Shown here in pieces: positions 36,672-45,550 of a stretch of DNA of 64,000 bases. Both the position numbers and the translations under genes were made by a program. The notes beneath the pieces are model-generated. The model had not been told where the DNA came from. It did no database searches and saw only the letters and a list, made by a program, of their open reading frames with translations. How positions within the stretch are numbered: position 1 is the stretch's first letter; each line of letters begins with the position of its first letter. Source of the stretch: Pseudomonadota bacterium (lineage in GTDB: Bacteria > Desulfobacterota > Desulfobacteria > Desulfobacterales > RPRI01); contig JAHIFE010000136.1 in the NCBI GenBank assembly GCA_018901125.1, positions 1 through 64,000 on the forward strand. Reading direction: 5' to 3'.

Positions 36672-38081
36672 TCATTTCAAATCCAGCTGAATATGAAACT
36701 TATAACCTGCAGATCCTAAATCACCACCACCCTGCTCCATATCAAAGCCTATATCTCCTATTACAGCCGGTTTGCTGAGTTTAAGATTGCGCGTCAAACC
36801 TTCGACCATTGCAGAAAGATCAGGCTTGATACCGCCAGGATTGTTCGTTTTAACCCTGCCGCTTATTATAGCCTGAAATGGAGATTCAAGATTAAAAGTA
36901 AGTTCCTCCATTGCCACGCTTCCGGGAAGGCTGAGAGCAATACCACCAAGTATGGATGCAGGATCAGGACGCTGCATCTCATTTGTAATCAAATCGATGG
37001 TTTCATTATGTTTTTCAATAACCTGGCGATTGGTCATCATACTATTTGAAAGTGCGGCCATCTGGGATTTGGAATAGCTTCCCGATAAAAAATTAAGATA
37101 AAACGACTCAAAGCCGAGAAGAAAAACGAGAAGTGCTCCAGTAATGATTCCGGCTCGGGTAACGGAATGCCAGGCTTTTTCCATAACAACAAGGCGGTGA
37201 CTGATAGTCGGCACCATTTTATGATCGATATCGGATAAGGAAAATGCCGATAAAGGAGCGGGCATGAAATCTTCTTTTTTTGCCTCAAGGCCTTCTTTAC
37301 TGTCAATCTCAATCCGAACAATATCCTTTCCAAGTCTATCCGAAAGCTCGGTTTCTTTTATCTGTGTGGAAGATACAAAAAAGAACTTGTTTACTTCGGA
37401 TTTTGCTTTCTGTGAAAAAAGACGAAGAGACTGGCTTATTTCAAAGGCAAGAACATCGAGTTTACCACTGCCGGTTTCCCCTGATCCGGGCAACATAATA
37501 CTTCTTGAAAAAATAAAATTTCCATTGGCAAAAAAGTACAGGTAGCTTTCATCCGGCAAAACATGAATTAGACAAAAGTTTTCAGCAGACGAATCGTCAA
37601 CCAGTTTGCCTAATTTATGCTGCCAAATAAAGGCCGGAGTAGTTATATAGTCGGGACGCATGTCTGCGTCCTTAAGATGATTGTACAAATTAAAAAAGAG
37701 AGGATCCTGCAAGCAAAAAGCATAAATACTGCCGGCTTGCTGGTCGTTTTTTGAATACGTATAACTATAAAAATCGGTTATTTCGGAAACAGACGGAAAG
37801 GACTCCGAAAGCTTTCTGCGGATAAATGCAGATGCTATGGATTTTTTCCCTGTAGCAAAGGGATAAGTTTCAATACCTACAACATAGTCAGGCATTACCA
37901 ATAAAGGGTTTTTTATCTTTTTTGCTTCTTCGGGGATATTGCCGGACAATTCGTCCTGCGAATATTCTTCCTGAATCGGAATAGTGCCGATAACCCTGCC
38001 ATCAGGTTCCTTTCGCCCATAAACTATAAGCTGCAATTCATTGTTATGGGCTATCATTATCAGCTTATTATTTTTTCTCAT
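36672..38081 (-). CDS. MshI/PilM-PilN-like assembly protein
   Basis: In this 469-aa protein an actin-like cytoplasmic half (about 1-290) is followed by a transmembrane helix (about 315-335, AGIITGALLVFLLGFESFYLN) and a periplasmic ferredoxin-like part. This is the GspL/MshI arrangement. The conserved cytoplasmic features are weak, so the call rests on architecture and position as first gene of the minus-strand operon (mshI-J-K-L then pilins). An inner-membrane role in coupling the ATPase to the periplasmic scaffold is expected. Confidence 0.72.
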   Translation of the reverse strand: MRKNNKLIMIAHNNELQLIVYGRKEPDGRVIGTIPIQEEYSQDELSGNIPEEAKKIKNPLLVMPDYVVGIETYPFATGKKSIASAFIRRKLSESFPSVSEITDFYSYTYSKNDQQAGSIYAFCLQDPLFFNLYNHLKDADMRPDYITTPAFIWQHKLGKLVDDSSAENFCLIHVLPDESYLYFFANGNFIFSRSIMLPGSGETGSGKLDVLAFEISQSLRLFSQKAKSEVNKFFFVSSTQIKETELSDRLGKDIVRIEIDSKEGLEAKKEDFMPAPLSAFSLSDIDHKMVPTISHRLVVMEKAWHSVTRAGIITGALLVFLLGFESFYLNFLSGSYSKSQMAALSNSMMTNRQVIEKHNETIDLITNEMQRPDPASILGGIALSLPGSVAMEELTFNLESPFQAIISGRVKTNNPGGIKPDLSAMVEGLTRNLKLSKPAVIGDIGFDMEQGGGDLGSAGYKFHIQLDLK

Positions 38082-38129
38082 GCTATCGTTTTCGGCATAT
38101 TTTCGCTTTTACTAAAATATTTTCTGATA

Positions 38130-39131
38130 TTATCCCTTTACTATCCCTTGAATAACTCCTGAATCATTGGGTGTTTGAACGGGAATACGGCGTATTTCCA
38201 TAACTCCGGCCGCAGCAAGCATTTCAACGATCTGCTTTTCAGAATAAGACTGGCCTTTTTCGGTGCCAAGAAGCATATTAAGAGAAAAAAGAGCCGGAAA
38301 CATCGGTCCGTCCATATCATTATTTAAAACAAATTCGTGGATCAGAATCATGCCTTGCGGCTCAAGAGCGGAAACCGCTTTTTGTATAATCTTCTGAGCA
38401 TCTTCAGGTCCTTCTCCGTGAAGAATATGTGACAGCCATGCAACATCATAGGTTCCTGTAATATCTTTTTCCACATAATCACCATCCTGAAAGCCTATCC
38501 TCTCTGAAAGGCCGAATTTAGCAATGGTTTTTTCAGCAAAAGGCCTGGTTGTTTTTTGATCATATATGGTAGCCAGAAGTGATGGATTGTTTAAACAAAA
38601 ATGAATAGCATAAGTCCCAGGGCCACCACCCAGATCTAAAAGATGCCTCTTTTTTGAAAGATCGATTTTGCCTGCAATTTGTGGGGCAATATTCATGGCA
38701 AGATTAAACATGCCCATAAGAAAATTTTCACGCACTTCCGGATTGTCAAAAGAAGCCCTGCTACGCACGGCTTTTCCGGTAATAACGCCCTTATCCAGCT
38801 CGTTCCAGGATGCCATAAGATGATGATGGTGCATTATAATATATCCGAGATACTGCGGGGATTCTTTGGAAAGAAAAGAGTTACTGAAAGCTGTATTGGA
38901 ATAGCCCTCATTTTTTTTAATTAACAGACTCATAGAGGCAAGAGCATTAAGGAGCATAATTACTCCCCTTGCGTCACCACCCAGTTTTTCGGCAATCTTT
39001 TGACCGGTAAGCAACCGATCGCTAATAACAGTAAAAATGTCCAGCTTTACTCCGGCATGGAGCGCACAGGTCGCCCAGTAATTGCCTGATAAGGATAAAA
39101 GTTTTCCCGGATTCCATTCTTCTGTATTCAT
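38130..39131 (-). CDS. SAM-dependent O-methyltransferase (ASMT/BchU-like)
   Basis: This 333-aa enzyme has an N-terminal dimerisation/winged-helix domain (about 1-110: LDIFTVISDRLLTGQKIAEKLGGDARGVIMLLNAL) and a Rossmann SAM-binding domain. The SAM motif LLDLGGGPGTYAIHF is at about 162-176, with a later D-D pair and the LHGEGPEDAQKII segment. The ATG at 39131 is chosen because AAGGAAAA lies about 8 bases upstream; a start at 39215 would add an unlikely 28 residues. The natural substrate (small-molecule hydroxyl or related) is unknown. It is flanked by the MSHA and formate dehydrogenase loci without clear functional linkage. Confidence 0.87.
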   Translation of the reverse strand: MNTEEWNPGKLLSLSGNYWATCALHAGVKLDIFTVISDRLLTGQKIAEKLGGDARGVIMLLNALASMSLLIKKNEGYSNTAFSNSFLSKESPQYLGYIIMHHHHLMASWNELDKGVITGKAVRSRASFDNPEVRENFLMGMFNLAMNIAPQIAGKIDLSKKRHLLDLGGGPGTYAIHFCLNNPSLLATIYDQKTTRPFAEKTIAKFGLSERIGFQDGDYVEKDITGTYDVAWLSHILHGEGPEDAQKIIQKAVSALEPQGMILIHEFVLNNDMDGPMFPALFSLNMLLGTEKGQSYSEKQIVEMLAAAGVMEIRRIPVQTPNDSGVIQGIVKG

Positions 39132-39269
39132 GCCATTTTCCTTTAGAAAAAATTGGCCTGCAAATAATACATTTTTTGAGATGCAATTGATACACCAAGA
39201 TTTAAAAAAACGCAATAATTATTTATGTTCTATGCAAAAATTGAGATTATAATTCTTCTTAAGGGTTAT

Positions 39270-39292
39270 AAAAAATCCCGCAGGTTGCGGGA
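39270..39292 (-). terminator. Rho-independent terminator for the fdhA-fmdE operon
   Basis: TCCCGCA / TGCGGGA stem (39276-39292) with a GGT loop, followed on the minus strand by a T-run (the AAAAAA at 39270-39275 read in reverse complement). It lies about 150 bp after the FmdE-like stop. Confidence 0.82.
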
Positions 39293-39442
39293 CAGACATG
39301 GCTGTAGATCTTGCCGGGTAGAGTGGTATCTTTATCGCGCAAAATATATGAAGAAGAATGTTTTTGGGGTATGAATGTTTCTGACAAGCTTATAAAAAGG
39401 CTTCATGGTGTTGACAAGAAGAATTAGAATGCCTGGATCTGA

Positions 39443-40021
39443 CTAAGTATAAGGTGATTTACCCTGGCAGCTTAAACATATTGATCCGTCTTTAACAGGA
39501 TAGGCTTCTCCACACTTGCTACACGATAAAATATTACCTTTGCTGTGTTTTCCTAAATATTGAGAAGCTATACAGATTTTTTGCATTCCACAAATATCCC
39601 GGCCTGCCTCCTTAATTTGTTCCAAAAGCAAGTCCTTGTTCTGTTCACCTTTTGGTTTCAGTTTAAAAAGCCAGCTATTAATCTCCGGATAATTTTCCAA
39701 TCTGCCAGAATCTAAAAAAACACGTACTCCATTTCCCTTGTATTTATCATAAAGGCTTAAGGCAAACAAACCAAGACCGCGTACTGTGAGCCAGCCATTT
39801 CCTATGGTACAGGGTGTAAGCAATTGAATGGCATCAGGAAGACAGCTGGAAGTCTCACAAAGGGCATTAAAAAGCACACCTTCCGGCATATGTTCCATAG
39901 CAAAATCGACCATTATTCCTCCAATAATAACTCCCGGCGCTGCATAGCCATGAAAAGATTTGGCAGCAGCCAGGTATTCTTCAAAGGAATAACGGCCTAT
40001 TTTGATATTATTATTTTTCAT
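39443..40021 (-). CDS. FmdE family protein (formylmethanofuran dehydrogenase E-like)
   Basis: The 192-aa protein has an N-terminal FmdE domain (about 15-130: SFHGYAAPGVIIGGIMVDFAM, CETSSCLPDAIQLLTPCTIGNGWL) and a C-terminal zinc ribbon CSKCGEAYPVKDGSICLSC (about 167-185). In methanogens FmdE accompanies formylmethanofuran dehydrogenase; in sulfate reducers homologues occur with molybdenum/tungsten enzymes and their cofactor handling. The ATG overlaps the fdhA stop (ATGA), so the two are translationally coupled. A role in maturing or supporting this formate dehydrogenase is inferred. Confidence 0.86.
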   Translation of the reverse strand: MKNNNIKIGRYSFEEYLAAAKSFHGYAAPGVIIGGIMVDFAMEHMPEGVLFNALCETSSCLPDAIQLLTPCTIGNGWLTVRGLGLFALSLYDKYKGNGVRVFLDSGRLENYPEINSWLFKLKPKGEQNKDLLLEQIKEAGRDICGMQKICIASQYLGKHSKGNILSCSKCGEAYPVKDGSICLSCQGKSPYT

Positions 40022-43000
40022 ATTTTCTCAACAGTTACAGCACAGGCTTTGTATTCAGCAGTCAAACTGACCGGGTCAAATGCAGGATTGGTCAGCCAGT
40101 TGGCATTGCCTTCCCTGAAGTGAAAGGCCATCCACACCATACCGGCAGGAACCTGATCCGTAACCTTTGCTTTTACTACCACTTCCCCACGCCTTGATTT
40201 AACCCGAACCTTCTCACCGTCTTTGATGTCCAACCTTTCGGCATCCGCATAAGAAATGTCTGCGGTTTCTTCGCCTAAAAGTTCATTAAGACCCTTGGTA
40301 TGGCCGGTTTGTGTACGGGTGTGATAATGGTAAAGCCTGCGTCCAGTACTTAATACGAAAGGATATTGTGCATCCGCCACCTCAGCCGGTGGAGTCCATT
40401 CCACAGGAGTAAGGTTTCCGAGACCGCATGTAAAACAGCCGTCCTTGTGTAAAGTCATAGTTCCTGTATGCTCCAATGTCGGTACTGGCCATTGGAGACC
40501 GTCTTCTTCAATGCGTGAGTACTTGATACCTGTTAATTGAGGCGCCAGAACAGATATTTCATTGTCCCAGAGTTCCTGAGCGCTGTCTGATTCCCAGTCT
40601 TGCCCCATCCGCTTTGCGATCTCTTTGAATATCCACCAGTTCGGCTTGGATTCTCCCGGCGGCTCTTTAACAGTGCGAACACGGCTCACTCTGCGTTCAC
40701 TGTTTGTAAATGTTCCGTCATTTTCGCTCCAGGCCGCAGCAGGTAATATCACATGGGCAAACCGGGTTGTTTCGGTCGGGAAAATATCCTGGCAAACCAT
40801 AAATTCGGCGGAAGAAAGGCAATGTTCAACATGATGTATATCAGGTTCTGTGTTGGCAAGATTCTCACCAAAAACATAGAAGAATTTTATTTTACCATCA
40901 ACAAGACCATCCATCATGTGCGGCATCATCATTCCATTTTTCTCAGGAAGTTTCACTTTCCAGGCAGCTTCATATTTAGCCCTCATCTCCGGGCTTTCCA
41001 CTTTCTGGTATCCCGGAAAAACATTCGGTAATGCACCCATATCACAAGCGCCCTGAACATTATTCTGGCCTCTTAACGGGTTTACTCCTCCGCATTCAAA
41101 GCCCACATTGCCAAGAAGCATCTGAAGGTTGGCGCAGCTTAAAACATTATTTACACCGCATGTGTGCTCAGTAATGCCAAGGGTATACATCAGCATAGCA
41201 GGTTTTACAGAGGCAATACCCCTTGCCACCTTTCTGATCATTTCAGGATCTATACCGCATATTTGCGCCGCACGTTCGGGAGAATACTCCATTACTTTTT
41301 CTTTAAGTTCCTCAAATCCAACGCAGCATGAGTTAACATAGTTTTTATCATAAAGATCTTCTGTTATAAGAACATTCATAATCCCGTTAATAAGAGCTAT
41401 ATCACTTCCTACCTTAAGAGGCAAATGAACTTTTGCCAACTTGGCCAGATCGGTTCGCCGCGGATCAAAAACGTAGAGCTGTGCACCGTTTAATACCGCC
41501 CTTTTTACCCCGGCAGCGGCAACCGGATGAGCTTCTGTCATATTTGAACCGATTACAAGAATCATTTTAGCTTTGGCAAAGTCTGAAAAAGAATTTGTCA
41601 TTGCACCTGAACCAAAAGCAATCGCCAGACCGGCGACGGTAGGAGCATGTCACGTACGCGCGCAGTGATCGATGTTATTTGTGCCGATCACCGCGCGAAA
41701 TAGTTTTTGCATCTGGTAAGAGTCTTCGTTGATGCTGCGGGCGCAACTGACACCCGCAACGGCATCAGGCCCGTGTTTGGCAATAGTCTCTTTTAGTTTG
41801 CTTACTATAAGATCAAATGCTACATCCCATGTAGCTTCTTTAAACTTGTCTCCTTCTCTTATCAGCGGTACTTTAAGTCTCTCATCGGAATAAATGAAAT
41901 TAAATCCGAATCTGCCCTTCACACACAGATGTCCGTAATTGGGAGGAGCATTCACACCGTTTACCTTGACAACCCTGTCGCCGACCTTTTCAAGAGAAAG
42001 CTGGCATCCCACTCCGCAGTAAGGACATGTAGTTCTAACCTTCTCCAGCTTCCATGGGCCGGGAAGGCCCTCGCTCTTTTCGGAAAGTGCTCCGGTGGGA
42101 CAGTTTGCCAGGCAATAACCGCAGGAAACGCAGCGGTCGTTAATACTTGGGGTATAAACAGGCGGTCCGATCTTTTCTGCGTCTTCGGTTTTTAGCAGAT
42201 CGAAGGCATATTGAACCTGATATTGAGAACAGCCGTTTAAACATTTGCGGCAGGTGATGCATTTGTTGGGATCTATGGTTATCAAAGGATGTTTATCTAT
42301 AATGTCATATTTTCTTTTCTTCCATGACTGCAAATTATCCTGATCTACCCCATATATCGTAGCATATTCGCGTAACCTGCATTCAAAAGCATCCTGACAA
42401 CCGCAGGAAAGACATCTTGCAGCTTCGTCTTTGGCCTGAACCTCGGTAAACACCAATTCAGCTTCTTCAAAACTTTTAATTCTTTGGGCAGCCGGAAGAA
42501 TGGGTGTTTCGTAGCGCGGACGGCTTAGTATGCCTTCAAAATCAACCTGATCAACATCTTTTAGTTTGCCTTTTGTTATATTAAACGTTCTGACTTCAGA
42601 AGAAACAACTCCTTGACTCATATATTTGTGCATGGATAAAGCGGCCTCACGCCCGTCAGCGCTTGCCTGAATAACTGTTCTCGGGCCTCTTAAGAGATCT
42701 CCGCCTAAAAACAGATACGGAATACATGATTGAAAGGTGTTTATATCCGTTTCGGGAATTCCTTTTTTCGTAAAAGTTGCGTTTTTAAGTTCCGTTTCCT
42801 GTTTCAAAAAATCAACATCGGAAAATTGTCCGATGGATACAATCGCCTGATCCGCTTCAAGAATTGTCTCGGAACCTTCAATAGGAACCGGTCTCGGACG
42901 ACCGCTGCTGTCTGCGGCTTTCAGTTCATTTTGAAGATATTCAACTCCGGCAAAAACTCCTTCTTTTGATATAATCCTTGTAGGTGTTGCCAGGATATGT

Positions 43001-44136
43001 ATTTTTATACCTTCTTCCTCGGCATCATGAATTTCCTGCGGATTAGCCGGCATCTCGGCTTTGGTCCGGCGATAAAGCATTATTACTTCCCGGGCACCCA
43101 TACGAAGGCAGCTTCTGGCGGCATCCATGCCTGTATTTCCATTTCCGATTACTACCACCTTTTTACCTACAGGCGGCGTATCTCCTGAGGCGTTTCGAAT
43201 CAGAAATTCTATGGCGGGCATTACTCCGCGAATTTCTTCTCCGGAAATACCAAGCTTATAAGAGCTCCATGCTCCTATGGCCAGAAATATCGCATCATAA
43301 CCCTCGTTTCTTAATGATGCCAGAGTAAAATCTTTTCCGAATTTCTTGTTTATATTCACATTAACGCCAAGATCCAGAATCTCCTGTATTTCCTGGTCAA
43401 GTACGGCTTTTGGCAGACGATACTCTGGAATACCGTATCTTAACATACCTCCAAGTTTGGGCATGGCATCATATATTGTAGCAGAGTGGCCTTTAAGACG
43501 CAGATAATAAGCGGCTGCAAGTCCTGCAGGACCGCCTCCTATTATGGCCACTTTTTTGCCGGTATCAGGCGGGGGCACCGGTGTTACCCTGATTCCGCGC
43601 TCGGCTGCATAATCGGCCGCAAATCTTTTCAGATCCTTGATGTTTATAGCATTTTCCGCACGATTACGGCGGCATTCGATCTCACAGGGATGCGGGCACA
43701 CCCTTCCGAGTGTTGCTGCAAAAGGAGTCTTTTCTTTTATCAGCCTAAGGGCTTCTATGGGATCGCCTCTTTCAATATGAGCAATATAACCCTGAATGTC
43801 CAGGTTTCCGGGACAGGTCATATGACATGGCGATACACAATCACCATAATGCTGCTCAAGCATTAATGTTAAGAGGCCCTTGCGGGTTTCCAGAACAAGG
43901 GGAGAATCAGTATGTACGACCATTCCCTCTTTAACCTTGGTGGAACAGGACGCAATAAGCTTATCTTCTCCCTCCACCTCAACCACACAAATCCTGCAAG
44001 CCTCTTCGGGTTTTAATAAAGGATTATGACAAAGAGTCGGAATGAAAATTCCTTCCTGGGCGGCAGCCTGCAACAGGGTATTTTCAGATTCCGTTGTAAC
44101 AGTTTGACCATTAATAGTTAAAGATACTTTAGACAT
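40018..44136 (-). CDS. fdhA: Selenocysteine formate dehydrogenase alpha subunit fused to GltD-like flavoprotein module
   Basis: The 1372-residue product is read through an in-frame TGA at 41650-41652 (Sec829), followed by HAPTVAGLAIAFGSGAM as in Sec formate dehydrogenases. Domains in order: a [2Fe-2S] ferredoxin (C36, C47, C50, C64); a GltD-type FAD/NAD(P)H oxidoreductase (about 95-510, FAD loop GGGPAG at 200-205, second nucleotide loop GNGNTG at 331-336); two [4Fe-4S] clusters (C626/629/632/636 and C669/672/675/679); then the molybdopterin catalytic domain with its [4Fe-4S] site (C704, C707, C711, C738). It should interconvert formate and CO2, with the GltD-like part as likely NAD(P)H or bifurcation site. 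Its stop overlaps the FmdE-like start. Confidence 0.9.
41620..41652 (-). promoter_or_regulatory. Bacterial-type SECIS hairpin for Sec insertion in fdhA
   Basis: Just after the TGA (13 bases) is a stem TCGCC / GGCGA with apical loop GGTCT (41622-41636). It resembles the SelB-recognised SECIS of formate dehydrogenase mRNA (upper stem with a GGUC-type loop). The downstream frame is intact, which supports decoding as selenocysteine. Confidence 0.78.
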
Positions 44137-44310
44137 ACATCGCTCCGCTTTCGATATTTTTTGTTATTTATTGAAGCTTACCGCAATAAAACGCAGGGAA
44201 TGCCCCTGCCTTTGCGGTGCAACAGTTTTTAATATTATTTATCAAAATGTTATATGTCAAAATTGTCATAAACAAGTCAAGAAAAAATAAACCGCTTTTT
44301 AAAAAATATT

Positions 44311-44364
44311 GTAACTATTCACAGGATCGGGCAAAAAATTCCACCCGATCATGTGAATAGTTAC
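44311..44364. repeat. Long inverted repeat at the left edge of the cassette region
   Basis: Arms of 21 bp (starting GTAACTATTCACA on the left, ending TGTGAATAGTTAC on the right) match at 20 of 21 positions around a 12-base loop. It lies between the fdhA start side and the first attC-like site. The arms are palindromic DNA without a long T-run, so a mobile-element end or boundary structure is as likely as a terminator. Confidence 0.7.
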
Positions 44365-44433
44365 AATTAGTTGAGCAACGATAAGGATTTGAGTGAGATG
44401 ATTTAAAATTACAAAGGATTATGGTTGGAATAA

Positions 44434-44489
44434 AAGTAACGGGCTTTAAGCAGCCGCGACTTTTTGCGGTCTGCTGAAAAAGGTTTATT
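44434..44489 (-). other. attC-like site 1
   Basis: Read on the minus strand: R''-like AATAAAC (44483-44489), stem CAGCAGACCGC / GCGGCTGCT around AAAAAGTC, and R'-like GTTACTT (44434-44440). It follows the interrupted membrane-protein gene. Confidence 0.6.
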
Positions 44490-44494
44490 GGGCG

Positions 44495-44929
44495 CTATTT
44501 GGTATCCTTGCCATTTTGAGCTGGACCTGACAGATCGCTACCCTGCCCCTTTTTTCGAGCTTCAATGAAAGCAGAGGAACCGAAGTAGAATGCAACGACT
44601 ACTCCAACTACAGCGGTGAAACTTCCGATGAGGGTTTCGGCAATCTGTGGAAGCTTCACGGAGTCCTTAGTGAAGTAGGCGACAATACCCACAAGAACGA
44701 GGTATTAAACGACGACTGCGCCTGCGATCGCGGCACGTAATCGAGCATCCTTGCCTGACGATCCATTGGCAGGATCGTCAGGATCCGCCATAAAATGAAA
44801 GAAGGTGATTACGCCCGCCGCCACTGTGCAAAAACTCAGCGGTACTGGGTTGTCAAATGCATATACGAGCCCAAGTCCCGCACCAATAACTGCCATGATC
44901 CAGATTGCTGCACGATAGTTTTTGTTCAT
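44495..44929 (-). pseudogene. Four-helix membrane protein interrupted by an in-frame TAA
   Basis: From the ATG at 44929 (GAGAGG upstream), 74 codons encode two hydrophobic segments (AIWIMAVIGAGLGLVYAF, LSFCTVAAGVITFFHF) and the start of a third (AAIAGAVVV). A TAA follows at 44705-44707. The same frame continues YLVLVGIVAYF and a fourth segment (IGSFTAVVGVVVAFYFGSSAF) to the stop at 44495. Restoring one codon would give a coherent 144-residue protein, which argues for a recent nonsense mutation, sequencing error or recoding. Frames upstream of 44929 read through a palindromic attC region and are not real coding sequence. Confidence 0.72.
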
Positions 44930-44961
44930 ATAGCCTCTCGTTGTTTCGTTGACGATGATGC

Positions 44962-45151
44962 GCCCAACGGGCGCGAGATGAGCGGAATTTTTATGCAGCG
45001 CCTCAGAGACATGAAGCGAAGCATAATGGCTCTGAGATGCGGAGTAAAAGTTTCCGCCCCACAGATAGGCGTTCGTGCCGCCTACGGCGGCACGAACGCC
45101 TATCTGTGGGGCGGCATGCTGTTTGCCATCCACACAAGCGACAGGTTATAA
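44962..45151 (-). other. attC-like site 2, long and complex
   Basis: Minus-strand R''-like TTATAAC (45145-45151) overlaps the stop of the preceding ORF, and R' GTTGGGC (44962-44968) matches GTTRRRY perfectly. The 190 bp between contain a perfect 29-bp-arm hairpin (45054-45114) and a second hairpin CTCAGAG/CTCTGAG (about 45003-45035). It is far longer than the other sites and probably composite. Confidence 0.55.
45054..45114. repeat. Perfect hairpin with 29-bp arms and a 3-base loop
   Basis: Left arm 45054-45082 (starting CCGCCCCACAGATAGG) and right arm 45086-45114 are exact inverted copies around TAC. Such a stable cruciform inside a cassette boundary is unusual. Confidence 0.85.
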
Positions 45152-45406
45152 AATCTTTGCTTTTCTAAATTTCAAAAAAACCAATGACCTACGTAATACA
45201 TAGATTGAATAAGCTAATAATATCATATAGGTAATGTTATCTTTTAAGCCTAAATCAAAAAAACAATCAGCGCCTACAAAAATGACTAAGAGAATCTTCC
45301 ACTTAGGATAAATGCTTGAATCTTGTGCATCATCACAAAAATTGATTTCATGGTGGTCAGAAACATCAAAAATGTATGTTGGACCGTTTCCGGAATATTT
45401 TCCATT
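45146..45406 (-). pseudogene. Start-less ORF (86 codons) in a cassette, possible truncated membrane protein
   Basis: An open frame begins directly after the TAA within R' of site 3 and reads GKYSGNGPTYIFDVSDHHEINF..., then IYPKWKILLVIFVGADCFFDLGL and ITYMILLAYSIYVLRRSLVFL, stopping inside the next R'' box. Its composition is protein-like with two hydrophobic segments, but it has no ATG/GTG near the beginning. An ATG overlapping the junction is one base out of frame. A frameshift or 5' loss at cassette insertion is likely. Confidence 0.4.
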
Positions 45407-45473
45407 TTATAACGATTTGATAAGCTGCAAAAATGCGGTTTCTATTTTTATCAGCTTAATTAATTGGTTATGC
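45407..45473 (-). other. attC-like site 3
   Basis: Minus-strand R''-like GCATAAC (45467-45473), imperfect stem AAGCTGATAAAAAT / ATTTTTGCAGCTT with AGAAACCGC between, and R'-like GTTATAA (45407-45413). It lies downstream of the HNH gene. Confidence 0.72.
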
Positions 45474-45550
45474 GCTGCCGTTCCATTGATCATCAACTTT
45501 TCAAGGATGTCTTTCCCACGGACTATCCATAGGGTGCACACACCCTCTGC

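Noticed and set aside
40018-41649. A separate 527-aa formate dehydrogenase fragment and an 828-aa fragment ending in a stop
   Set aside because: The two are in one frame separated by TGA in a conserved Sec context followed by a SECIS-like hairpin, so they are one Sec-containing gene, not a broken or split gene.
44930-45133. N-terminal extension of the interrupted membrane protein
   Set aside because: This frame translates the palindromic attC region; the better start is the ATG at 44929 behind GAGAGG.
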